Assembly (NCBI GenBank): GCA_015501595.1
Contig: JADNRX010000247.1
Span: 1-64,000, forward strand
Length of the DNA: 64,000 nt
Source of the DNA: Hymenopellis radicata
Taxonomy: Eukaryota; Basidiomycota; Agaricomycetes; Agaricales; Physalacriaceae
Direction: 5' to 3'
In this document: in pieces, positions 34,637-44,210 of the stretch
Position numbering within the stretch: the first letter of the stretch is position 1
Layout of the letters: each line of letters opens with the position of its first letter
Made by a program: the position numbers and the translations under genes
Notes under the pieces: generated by a model
Database searches by the model: none
What the model was told of the DNA's origin: nothing
What the model saw: the letters and a program-made list of their open reading frames with translations, nothing else

Positions 34637-35972
34637 TTACCACACCTTGTGAGTCGCGGCTTTCTCGTTATCCTCATCGAAAACATCGATATCCCAGCGG
34701 GGGTTGTAAAAGTACGGAACGTTGTAGCGAGTGCGTCCGTCGATCTTGACAATCCCACTGATCTTGTCCAACGACGCTTGGTCAAGCTCGACTTGCTGGA
34801 AGTTGGACTGTAACATGGGTTAGTGCACGTTGCGAATATCCAAGGTAATGATATTACCTTGATGCGGTCGGGGGTGACAGATTTAGGGATGACAGAGTAG
34901 CCTTTGGACACTCCCCACGCAATGAGGACCTGCGCGGTGGTAGCGTTGGCCTTTTCGGCGACCTCTGCGACCTCTTTGTGGGCGATGACGGGTGGCTTGC
35001 CGGTGATGTTCTGTCCAAGAGGGCTGTACGCAGTAAGCTGACAGATGATGGATTAGAATACGCGTATGAAGCAATGAAAAGAACCATACGTGGATGTTCT
35101 TCTTCGCGCAGTACTCTATGAGATCATCCTGCACCAACAGGGGGTGGGCTTCGATCTGGTTGACAGCTCTATCCACGATGATCAATTGTCTGTCAAAGTA
35201 GCAACGTTGGATAAACTAACGGGACAACATCCGACGACTTCGCCAGCAGCTCGAGGTGCTTAACGGTAAAGTTGGAGACACCAACAGCCTTGACCTTGTT
35301 GGTCTTGAGCAGGGCGGTCACCGCCTTCCATGTGTCGGTAATGCTGGGACCACCGACGTCAATGATGGTCTCCTCTCCAGCACCGTCAGCGCGTGCGCGC
35401 TTAGGAGCGAGGGTCTCGCCGGGTTGGAAAGGAACTGGCCAGTGGACAAGGTAGAGGTCGAGATAGTCGACGCCGAGCTCTTTGAGCGTGTTATCGAGAT
35501 CAGCCTCGACGAGCTCGGGACGGTGGGAATTGTTCCTGCAGCAAGGCGCTGAATCAGTATATCGTCTACGTAGCGATGCAGACAACATACCAAAGCTTGG
35601 AGACGAGGAAAATTTCAGACCTGGGGACGCCGGACTGCCTAATGCCCTCCGCAACCTAGTAAAGCGCGTTAAATCGAGATAAAATCAGTAGGAGAATATG
35701 CACCTCATTCTGGTTTCCGTAGCTGGGAGATCATTAGACCCAAGAGACACAGAGGCGGGAGCGGTAACATACATAACAGCGCCATCGATATGCCTGTAAC
35801 CGGCCTTCAAGGCGGTCTCGACGGCGCGCTCGACCTCACCAGGATTCGACTGCCACGTCCCCAAGCCGATCTGGGGCTGATAACGACATGAACGACGCGT
35901 CGACGACGAGCAGCAAGGCAGACGTACCAGTTTGACGCCATTGTTGAGGGTGATGTATTTGTTGAACGACAT
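34637..35972 (-). CDS. Aldo-keto reductase, intact (glyceraldehyde/pentose reductase-like)
   Basis: Eight exons: 35928..35972, 35773..35876, 35704..35722, 35591..35655, 35221..35535, 35090..35168, 34858..35037, 34637..34807. They join without a frame error into 325 residues. All blocks of the barrel are present: [31 protein letters not shown] (catalytic Asp and Tyr), FLVSKLW (Lys), [11 protein letters not shown] (His), [29 protein letters not shown] and [15 protein letters not shown] (cofactor contacts). The last block predicts NADPH use. The C-terminal tail ([20 protein letters not shown]) resembles fungal glyceraldehyde, xylose and arabinose reductases. It is convergent with the zinc-cluster regulator. 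Exact substrate not determined. Confidence 0.9.
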
Positions 35973-36026
35973 GGTGGTGGAGATGAAAGAAAGGATGGCG
36001 ACGTGAATGACGCCGTGACGCCATCC

Positions 36027-36034
36027 TTATAAAG
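36027..36034 (-). promoter_or_regulatory. TATA-like box of the intact aldo-keto reductase
   Basis: CTTTATAA on the minus strand about 55 bp upstream of the start codon. Confidence 0.45.
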
Positions 36035-37563
36035 CCAGGCAAATCTCATTGCCAACAGATTAGCGGATCGGCGCAGAAGGGGCTAATGCCATCCGGAAAT
36101 ACTGATCAGGAAATCTAGGATGTTGACGTGCTCCGGAAATTGGTTGACGTCAAGGCCACGACGGACTCCTGGGGAATGACCTCCACATTTTTAACTGAAA
36201 GCCTCCAGCGGGTTCTATTGCTACACTCAGCTAACCAGCCTCATCGGTCCCACACGGACAATGAAAATACCCCAGCGAATGAGAATGGGCCGTCGTGGTG
36301 AAGGACGAACATGGGAGTGGTCATCTCGGTGAGTTCCTGAATAGGTTGAGCAAACTTGCACATTTGATCATGAACTCTCGCCTGCATCACTATTCAAAGG
36401 TCTACTCGGGAAATTAGACAAGAAGCAGAGACTTGAATCCGTGCACGTCGCAAGGGTTTCAGAATTCCTTTTTTCATCCAAGAAGCATTAGACAAGATGG
36501 CCTAAAGCACTCGCCATTGTTAATGGTGGCATTGAAGGGTACAATGCGCCACATTTCAGCATGCAGACCAGACTGTGCTAGACATCTATTTGAAAACTAT
36601 GTGCGCATTAATGACGGCGAAAACATTAGGGAAACAACGAAGACGATTCAGAGACTCAATGGTTTCCGAGGGAAGCCGACCCAGAGTGTGCATATGCCGT
36701 CGCGTTACATGAAGACAAAAGAGAAGATTGGGAGACGATTTCAAGTATAAGGCTCACGTGCGATCGCGGTGTGGTACTAGGAGAACAAACGAAAGGAAGT
36801 CATCTGAGCGCGCGGTATCTAGTTGCATTTTGAGTATGGCAATAAAGACGTAGCGGCGCCTCAACTCATATGCAGTGCATTGACAAGTGAATGCGCAAGA
36901 TGATGATTTTGATGTCGGTTGGTGGTCGGCCGGATGAAGTTCCCACGCCTGTCGGGTCCGATGCCTCGGAATACTCCGGAAACCTGCCGAGAGCAACTCA
37001 GCGCAGACTGAATCTTCAGCTTCAAGATTCAAGTGCTTCTTACATCGTCCAGCCTCTTTCAACTTAAACTTCCTGCTACCCATGTATCTCTGCAACTTCT
37101 GCTTGGGGACTTAACCTGCCCGTTTCGAAATGGGATTCAGACGTATGATGTCCAACGAAGGAAGAGGGCATCCTTGGACCTGGAAACACACCGACAATCA
37201 AGGTTTCCACGTTGCCAGACTCCTCGCCTTCTTCCACTTCTGGATGCAATCGTATCACTTGGCGAATTTGGTCTCCCTTTGACCAGCACATGTCAGCGCT
37301 TCGCTCAGGGACGGGCACTTTGGCCATCCCTTGGTCCGTGCACAGCGACACTTTGTCGTGGACTTGGACTGCAATTCCATGTGTATCTATCATATTTCGT
37401 CCAATGCAGTAGGTTGTTCTCAGGAAAAGAACTGTCTGGAGGAGTATAAATATCATGGCAGTGAAGCTGTCTCTCCCTCACTTGACCATCGTCTCCTTCT
37501 TCGAGTGCATTGAACTGGAGATCACTTTCTGCGCTCCGCATCATACATACAAATCGTGTCGAT
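36035..37563. other. 1.5-kb interval without a supported gene
   Basis: Short open stretches on both strands lack homology, partner exons and splice support. Nothing else is visible. Confidence 0.45.
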
Positions 37564-38911
37564 ATGCAAACTCGGTCATCCGATGCCACCAGTGGCCCAC
37601 AGACACGCTCTCGGACGCGTGCTGCCAAAGCCGCTAGCAGTGACCCCAAGACGCGCTCTCAGGCGCGCGCTTTCAGCACTAAGCCCTCCGTGGGTAGAAA
37701 AATTCTTTCCGAAGGAAGGAAAGGTATAGTCAGGTCTTTACTTCCAGGACAACGTACTGAATATATCTTAAGCCTTCAATAGCATCAAGAAGTATGCTAA
37801 GAAGTCGAGAAAGGCGGAGAAACCTGGTCAGTCTCGTTGCTATCCTAACTGACTGCTGACTCATCTCTCCTCCTAGCCAATGGTAGATCTTCCAAGGCCG
37901 CCTCGGTCGCGGAGAACATCGTTAATGCAGCAGCAGAATCGGTGGATCACGATGAACAGAACCCAGTCAATACTGACCAACCGATCTCCGAAGGCGTCAA
38001 CTCTACGGAAGAGCAAGAGGTTGCCGCCCTAGTACTCTTTCAAGTCGACGCCGAAGCCATACCTAGCAATGATGAGAGTACGTTGTGTCCTGGACAGTGC
38101 TTGCCTGGTACTTATCCTCTCCTTTAGACCTGTCCGAGTCCTCGCCGGTCCCTCCCACGGAGGGCGAGGCCACGCCTAACAAGCGCAAGCGGGCCGACGA
38201 CGACGAAGACGACAGTGAAAAGCCCAGCAAGATCCCACGGTTAGACGACGGGATAGCTGGTAAGTTACGGCGGTCTTCAATACATTTAAAAGACACTCTT
38301 CTCATCTCGTCGTCTTTCAGCCTCGGACGAAACCTCTGGATCGGGCTCTTCCACTTCGAACTTGAAGCGCAAGCGTTCGGATGATGACCTCAGTGATGCG
38401 CCATCGGCTAAAACCATTCGCGGTGAAGACGGATCATCCGTCGGTGAGTGTTTTCTGAGAAAAAACAAGAGAAAAGTATTAATTATGCATGTCTCTTCCA
38501 GCCTCTTCGTCGGCATCCGGCGCCGGTTTGGCGACATCTTCAATTGTCTCAGCGCCTGTTCCCGCCCTAGCGCCAGTCCCCGCCCTAGCACCTGTCCAGA
38601 ATGTCCTTCCCCAGGCGCCAGCTACGGTTGCTCCCATCCCTGCGGCGCCTGTTCCGGTCATTGCCCCTGCGGCTGTTCCCACTGTTGCGGCTATCCCTTC
38701 AGTTGTACCAGCACCCGTCCCGCCCCAGGCAGTTGCTTCTGTGCCAGCTCCCGCCCCCTCTGTCCTCCCGATGCCACCTCCTGCGCCGGTTGCTCCGATG
38801 CCACAACCTGCCCCCCAACCGAGTGCCTTGAGGAGGACGCGCCACTTTCGCATTCCGGTGAAAGACGTGTATAGGGACGAGGATTTCAACATCCGCCAGT
38901 GGGAATACTAA
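37564..38911 (+). CDS. Disordered basic/acidic nuclear protein with Pro-Ala-Val tail
   Basis: Six exons: 37564..37733, 37783..37826, 37877..38077, 38128..38259, 38321..38443, 38502..38911. They join in frame into 359 residues with no recognised domain. The N-terminus is Arg/Ser/Thr-rich, then Lys-rich (IKKYAKKSRKAEKP). Two KRKR stretches followed by acidic runs (KRKRADDDEDD, KRKRSDDDLSD) look like nuclear localisation signals. Then comes about 100 residues of APVPALAPVP-like sequence. It closes with a distinct tail, RHFRIPVKDVYRDEDFNIRQWEY by its key residues. Exons 3, 4 and 5 all start and end in phase 1. The start was chosen at the first Met followed by the low-complexity region; a Met 54 bp upstream is possible. 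Confidence 0.7.
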
Positions 38912-39183
38912 TGGTGCTTTTCTGTTTTTGTTGTCTTATTTCTCGCTTTTTCCCTGTTTGTCTGACTGTCATAGAGTATCAAGTAGTTTTAGTGTAGTCC
39001 CGTCTCGTCTCTAGTCGCCAGTGGCTCATGTATAATGATCATTTATCAGGGAGGGATGCCACTCTGTGCACCCACCCTGATCCTTCTGTTTCCTTGAAGA
39101 TGCGATTCTGATAAGATTGGCGGGTACAAATTGCAATGCTTGTCCTTGAAATGCACGCGAGATGTACTATCGGGCTACATGAC

Positions 39184-41142
39184 TCACACTTTGAACCCGC
39201 CTGTCAGTGCCATGACATTGTTCGGATCCACCCGCGCTTTGATCTCTCTCAGCCTCTCCAGATTGTCGCCAAAAAGCCTCTCGATGGGTACGTCGTACAG
39301 TGCGTAGTTGAGATACGGCGAGGCGTCAGCAACACGACGTTGTCCATCAGCAACAGCGACCCTCATGAGTTGTTCTGCACTTTGTCGGATGCTATCAAGG
39401 AAGAGGTTGTCTGTTGCCTCCGACACCCAGCTATACTGTATGAGATCCGGGGACGTGACGACCTCTCGAGATGGCGGCCATGCTGTCGGTGCGGTATTAT
39501 GGGAAAAGTGGTTAGACAAAAACGGTTCGACGCCGTAGCCCACAGTTGCTTCGGGTACCACTTCAGTGAGGCGCTTACCCCAGAACTGTTATCAATAACA
39601 TTGCGTTGACAGATGCCACGGAATCAGAGGAACGAAACCGCTTACTATAGTTTCGTTTATGACGGCCTTGAGGATTGCTGCCGAATGTTCCATTATGGGC
39701 ACGGAGTGCAATATCGTTCTGGCAATATCCAAGTTTAGAGATGATGACGAACTTCAGAATGGAGAACGAGCATCACCGGTTGTTCGGTCGACCGCCACCG
39801 CCTGGAAAGGTCGCGATGAGCTCACGATAACTTTTCGTACGAGCGTCATTCTCAGTGGAGGGGATATTAAGGAAGTCATCAAACAGTCCGTTGGGCGGCG
39901 TCGCGGCGTCATAGAAGGTCAGTACTCCGATAGTCGTCTGGTATTGAACATATGTCAAGTGTCTATGTACATGAAGAGGTTGTTATTAAATAACTTACCT
40001 GACCGGCTGCGAAATTATGTATGATGTTGATTCCAGCTTTGGGGTCTGTCACCTCTTGGATAAAGCGAACAACAGCGGCATGCACAGCTTCTACTTGCCC
40101 AAGACTGTATGCGATCAAACCGCCCCAAACATGACCTTGCGGATAAGCTTGGAAGACGATCTTCGTCACAATGCCCTATTGAGAATCTTAGCGTTAGTTT
40201 TTACTCGACCCCTTCACATGGCAGACTCCTTACAAAGTTGTTTAGGCTACCCTAGAGAATCAGATGAGTACTGCGTTTCGCGTTATTGAAAGCACTCACT
40301 CTGAGAGCAAAGAACAGGTCTGGGTTAGATTCCTGCGTGATACTAGAAATCGTGCCACTGGGATCAACCAGCTCGAGCTCCACAATAGTATCAAGGGTCA
40401 ACCCGTGTTGATTCGTTAGCCACGAATACCCTGTTCCAGTTGTCACTCGTGCTCTGGCTCAATTGGAGACACATACCGCCACCAAGAGAGAATCCAGAAA
40501 CGCCAACACCGGGAGTTCTTCCACCCACCACATTAACGCCATACGTCTCAAGAGCAGCGTAGACATCTTCCCAGAGTAGACCGGGACCAACAGCAACAGT
40601 TTGCGAAGCAGCATCGTACTCAACGGCTGAAAATCGGGAAAGCGCTATCTGGACACCCTCCGTGTCCGCAAATCCTGGATTACCATTATGCCCACCAGCT
40701 TTCACCTGTGAATGGCAAGCTCGAATAAGAACAAGTCAAACCGGAGGAGAGTAAAGCATTACGGCGAATGGGGTCCGCGTGGACCCTAGGATTTGAAGCT
40801 AAGGGGTAGTCAATTTGAGTGAACGACCACAGACCACAGAGGAAATGAGAGACAATTTTTCCAACATCTTCTGCTGTCCCAGGTTCGACGCTGCACAAGG
40901 ATGGTCGCATACATGCTTCTGACCAGTGATATATATCACTTGTGTAATTATTCGAGCCTGAAGTGAGATTTGAGTCCCAGCACTGCGTCGAGCAAACAAG
41001 ATGGAGAGCAACCTGGGTAGTAAACATCGCTAGAGCGGGAGATCGCATGTTGTATGAGCCGACATGCATCTGTATCTGGGAGAGCTTCGACCGCCGGAGT
41101 CCAAGACAGTGCCAATGCTACAAAGAGATGAACTCGAGGCAT
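39184..41142 (-). CDS. Secreted FAD-linked oxidase (berberine bridge enzyme-like)
   Basis: Ten exons: 41013..41142, 40835..40957, 40763..40785, 40477..40705, 40300..40430, 40234..40251, 39999..40175, 39777..39937, 39646..39718, 39184..39585. They join without error into 488 residues. A signal peptide (VHLFVALALSWTPAVEA) comes first. The PCMH FAD domain follows: STRTPFAVKAGGHN, with the His that usually links covalently to FAD, then GRTPGVGVSGFSLGGGYSWL, NNFGIVTK and a C-terminal BBE-type end (VDPNNVMALTGGF). The Cys of the second covalent FAD bond is absent from the GRTPGVG segment. Fungal members oxidise sugars or secondary metabolites using O2. Exons 3 and 6 are only 23 and 18 nt. Confidence 0.9.
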
Positions 41143-42127
41143 GAGTACGTTGGGAAGGCAAGCATGATAGAAACTTCATGCATGTTATATGTCAATACCC
41201 TAGGGTCCGGTCTGTGTCGGAGTAAAGGACGCACAAAGTCCTCCAGGGCGGGAATATGGTATTATGGTTTAGCTTCGTACCTAGGTAAGCTCACTACCCC
41301 CGCCCCTCCCCGCTCTAGAATGTGTTTTAAACCTTCAACATTATAAGGTTGCTGCGGTTGACGTTGGGTTGACGGAAGGAAAATGAAAGACCAAAAAAGG
41401 AACAGTCAGCCGATGATCCGAGTCACGACAACGCGGCCGACAGTCACGTTATCGCATTTTCGCCTTCACCCACCAAGCTCAGTGCTCACACAAAGCTGAA
41501 GGGAGAATATCCTCGACCGAAAAGACCAAGCGGGAAAGTCGATCGAGGAAACTCAGTTCCGTTGGTATCTCGGTATCTTCCCAAGTCAAAGAAATCAAAG
41601 GTGTCCGAGTCGAGGAAATCAAATTGTCCGAATCGCGGGGGTGTTGGCCGGCACCCGGTTGCTTATGCAATCGGCCCGATTGGGAATGCACGTGCTCCCT
41701 ATTTTTTATTACCTCCACCACGACGACGCGACTTGGCCATGTCTGGACTGCCTGACGCGTCACAATTCATTCGATACACCCCTGATGCATCTAGTTCTTT
41801 GTCTAAACGACACCGATATGCTTATTTACCGCAAATCCTCTTACAGTGACCAATGCTCGATTCCACCGCCAAACCTGAGACCAAGTGGAGGTAAGAACGG
41901 GAAGAGGTTGAAGATGCGGGGACAGAGGAACTCTTCAACGTCACCGGTGAGAGTAGACTCTCGCGAGTGGGGAAGTTATACGATTTCGAGGACAGCCTAG
42001 AGCCACTCAGTACTCAGGCCTCAGGGCTCACACTTTTAGATGCAGCGAACACTGGTATTAAAGACATTTGTTTCCACTTCGAGTACATATTGATTGGTGA
42101 GTTGAGATAATGTATGTCAATCAAATA
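41143..42127. other. Intergenic, about 1 kb
   Basis: No gene supported. It contains the promoter of the oxidase (minus strand) at its left end. Confidence 0.45.
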
Positions 42128-42643
42128 CTAGTCATTCTGGAAGTCGACCCGCACACCAACAGGCGCGAGGCGCGGACAAAAATGAAAATAGACCTGGCTC
42201 GGCGTCAGCTGGGTTGCACTGCGCGAAAATATGACAGTCACATACCGTCGCGGCTGTCTGCCTTAGACGGACACCATGTCCCCATGTCCTCACGGCCAAT
42301 ATCCCGCCAATGAACACTGACACGCCCATCGCGATGCTGATATTTCCGGGCAGCTTTTCCGGCACAAACACCTCTTCGCGCAGCCATCGCGAAAACACGG
42401 ACTCATCGGGGGTTGTGCCAGGAAGTCTTCAGACTCGCGACACAGATTCTCTGCTTCCTGCTCCTCGACCCACCGCGACTTTGCGTCTGCAGCTTCTTCG
42501 GCTTCGAGACGATGCGCCCGAAGCTGGCGCGACCGGGGGCGGTCCACATAGAAAAGCTCATCACTTTCATCGTTGTCCCAGACGTCAATACATGCTGACT
42601 GGTGTAAGTAAAGACCCAGAGGAGAAAAAAGTCCATGGTACAT
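42128..42643 (-). CDS. Small single-pass membrane protein, hypothetical
   Basis: An acidic helical N-terminal half (DNDESDELFYVDRPRSR, KSRWVEEQEAENLCRESEDF) is followed by FSRWLREEVFVPEKLPGN and one membrane segment (ISIAMGVSVFIGGILAVRTWG). The two halves are in different frames. They join if a run of five C (read on the minus strand, about 42408-42412) is lengthened by one. A GTATGT donor lies soon after the membrane segment, with a short last exon ending at 42128. The layout resembles small membrane-inserted subunits, but I do not recognise a family. The start is unclear because the upstream gene ends only 25 bp away. Confidence 0.45.
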
Positions 42644-42667
42644 AAATATAAGTTATAAGCATGAGGA

Positions 42668-43227
42668 CTAGTAGTGCTTGTTGTCCTTCTCCTTCTCCTC
42701 GTCATCGCACTTCTCCTTCTCCTCGTGCTTGTCCTTCTCGTCATCGCATTTCTCCTTCTCGTCGTGTTTCTCCTTCTCCTTCTCGTCGTAGCGCTTGTCG
42801 TGATTATCCTTCTCGTCGTGCTTCTCCTTCTCCTTCTCGTCCCTCTCATCGTCGCACTTCTCCTTTTCGTCGTGTTTGTCCTTCTCGTCGTGCTTATCCT
42901 TCCAGTCCTGAATACGCCGGCGTTAGCGGAAACACGTTAAGCGCAAGGTTATATACGTACCACCCAAATTTTCTTGTCCTTGAAGTCTTTATCTTTAAAG
43001 TCCTTCTCCTCGCAGTCCTTCTCTTTGTCGTCCTTCTCCTTGAACTCCTTCTCCTTAAACTCCTTCTCCTTGAACGAGTCCCTGTAATCATAGTCTCCTC
43101 TGGCCACAGCGCGCACTTCCATGCCTTGGAGGCTAGGGCCAAGGTCGAGTGGCGCCCGGACTACTATGGCCGGGGCTGCGAGAGTCATCGCGGAGAGAGC
43201 TAAGACGGAGAGGACGTTGACCAACAT
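42668..43227 (-). CDS. Secreted Lys/Asp/Glu-rich repeat protein
   Basis: Two exons, 42961..43227 and 42668..42907, join in phase 0 to give 168 residues. The N-terminus is a clear signal peptide (MLVNVLSVLALSAMTLAAPA). From about residue 48 the protein is built of short charged units: FKEKEFKEKEFKEKDDKEKD and KDFKDKDFKDK in exon 1, then KHDEKEK, EKCDDE and KHDEKDN variants in exon 2. Cys recurs within EKCDDE units and His within KHDEK units, so a metal- or polyanion-binding surface is conceivable. No family is recognised. A TATA-like TATTTAAG lies about 60 bp upstream. The antisense strand reads as an artificial poly-Leu/Val frame. Confidence 0.7.
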
Positions 43228-43286
43228 GTTGACTGAGAGCGGACGAGCAGTCGAAAGACGATGTGGAAACCACCGACAGCTCAGTG

Positions 43287-43294
43287 CTTAAATA
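43287..43294 (-). promoter_or_regulatory. TATA-like box of the secreted repeat protein gene
   Basis: TATTTAAG on the minus strand, about 60 bp before the start codon. Confidence 0.4.
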
Positions 43295-44210
43295 CTGAGA
43301 GTAATGGCAGTTCGAGGTTGGGCCGCAAACATGAGTTTGTTAGGCAAACTGTGCGGACGTTGGAGAAAACACAGCGCAGTCACGTTTGGCCATGAACACC
43401 CGGTCACGTCGACTGCAGGATGAGACATTCGAGCGAGGCCTCACTGATGTTGTGGATACAGTCAGCCGTCGACAAGCTTGCACTTATGGGTCACTTGAGC
43501 AAAGAGAGGTCGAACGGACTGAAGAGGTTGCACAGAGAGCGAGCTTAGCACCGAGAGGGACGGGCATGTCTGAGCGAGTCCAGAGACGAAAGGCTGATAG
43601 GTCTAGGATGGCATGCTTATGATATCCACGCAGGGAGCGGTCATGGACGCTCAAGCAAAACCCCGTAGACGCCCTAGCCAAGCCTTTGTCAATAACACGG
43701 TCATAATAACTTTTAGTCATCTGCATGCGCTGAATTCCAAGTTGAAGATGAGCATCGACAACACCACCGCCTTCGAGATAAAAGAAATAACACGTTGCTC
43801 CCAGTAGTATAACAGAAGGAACTCAATTGCTCGTCGGGATCAGTTTGAGTACTGGAGTGCCGCACAAGTTGCTGGCAGCAACCTGACTTCAAGTTTCCCG
43901 ATCCATCCGACTCGTCATGGCCTTATCCCACCAGATTTTGTCTGAAGCATCCTTGGTATCCCCACGATGCCGTTCGTTCCTAGGCCTCTTGCGCACGCGT
44001 CGCGAGTAAGCTGACGCCTTCAACGTTAAAAGTCCACACCATCTCCCATATAGCGCTGTCTTCTAAAGTCTAACGGCGTTCCTCGACTCATACCAGTACT
44101 TAGTTCGGACGTCTCGAACACTCAGTCCATGTGTGTGTGTGATTGAGAATCATTGATACATTCATTTTGTCAATTAACGTCAAGCCCTCAGATCCATACG
44201 TGTACCATTC
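43295..44210. other. Intergenic, about 0.9 kb
   Basis: I see no gene. Contains the 3' flank of the amidohydrolase and the 5' flank of the repeat-protein gene. A short GT run lies at 44130-44140. Confidence 0.45.

Noticed and set aside
36433..36750. Plus-strand open frame in the large intergenic region
   Set aside because: No homology, no intron signals, and composition unlike neighbouring genes.
42674..42940. Long Leu/Val-rich plus-strand open frame resembling a membrane protein
   Set aside because: It is the exact antisense of the GAG/AAG-rich repeats in the secreted charged protein; the sense strand has a signal peptide and a proper intron.
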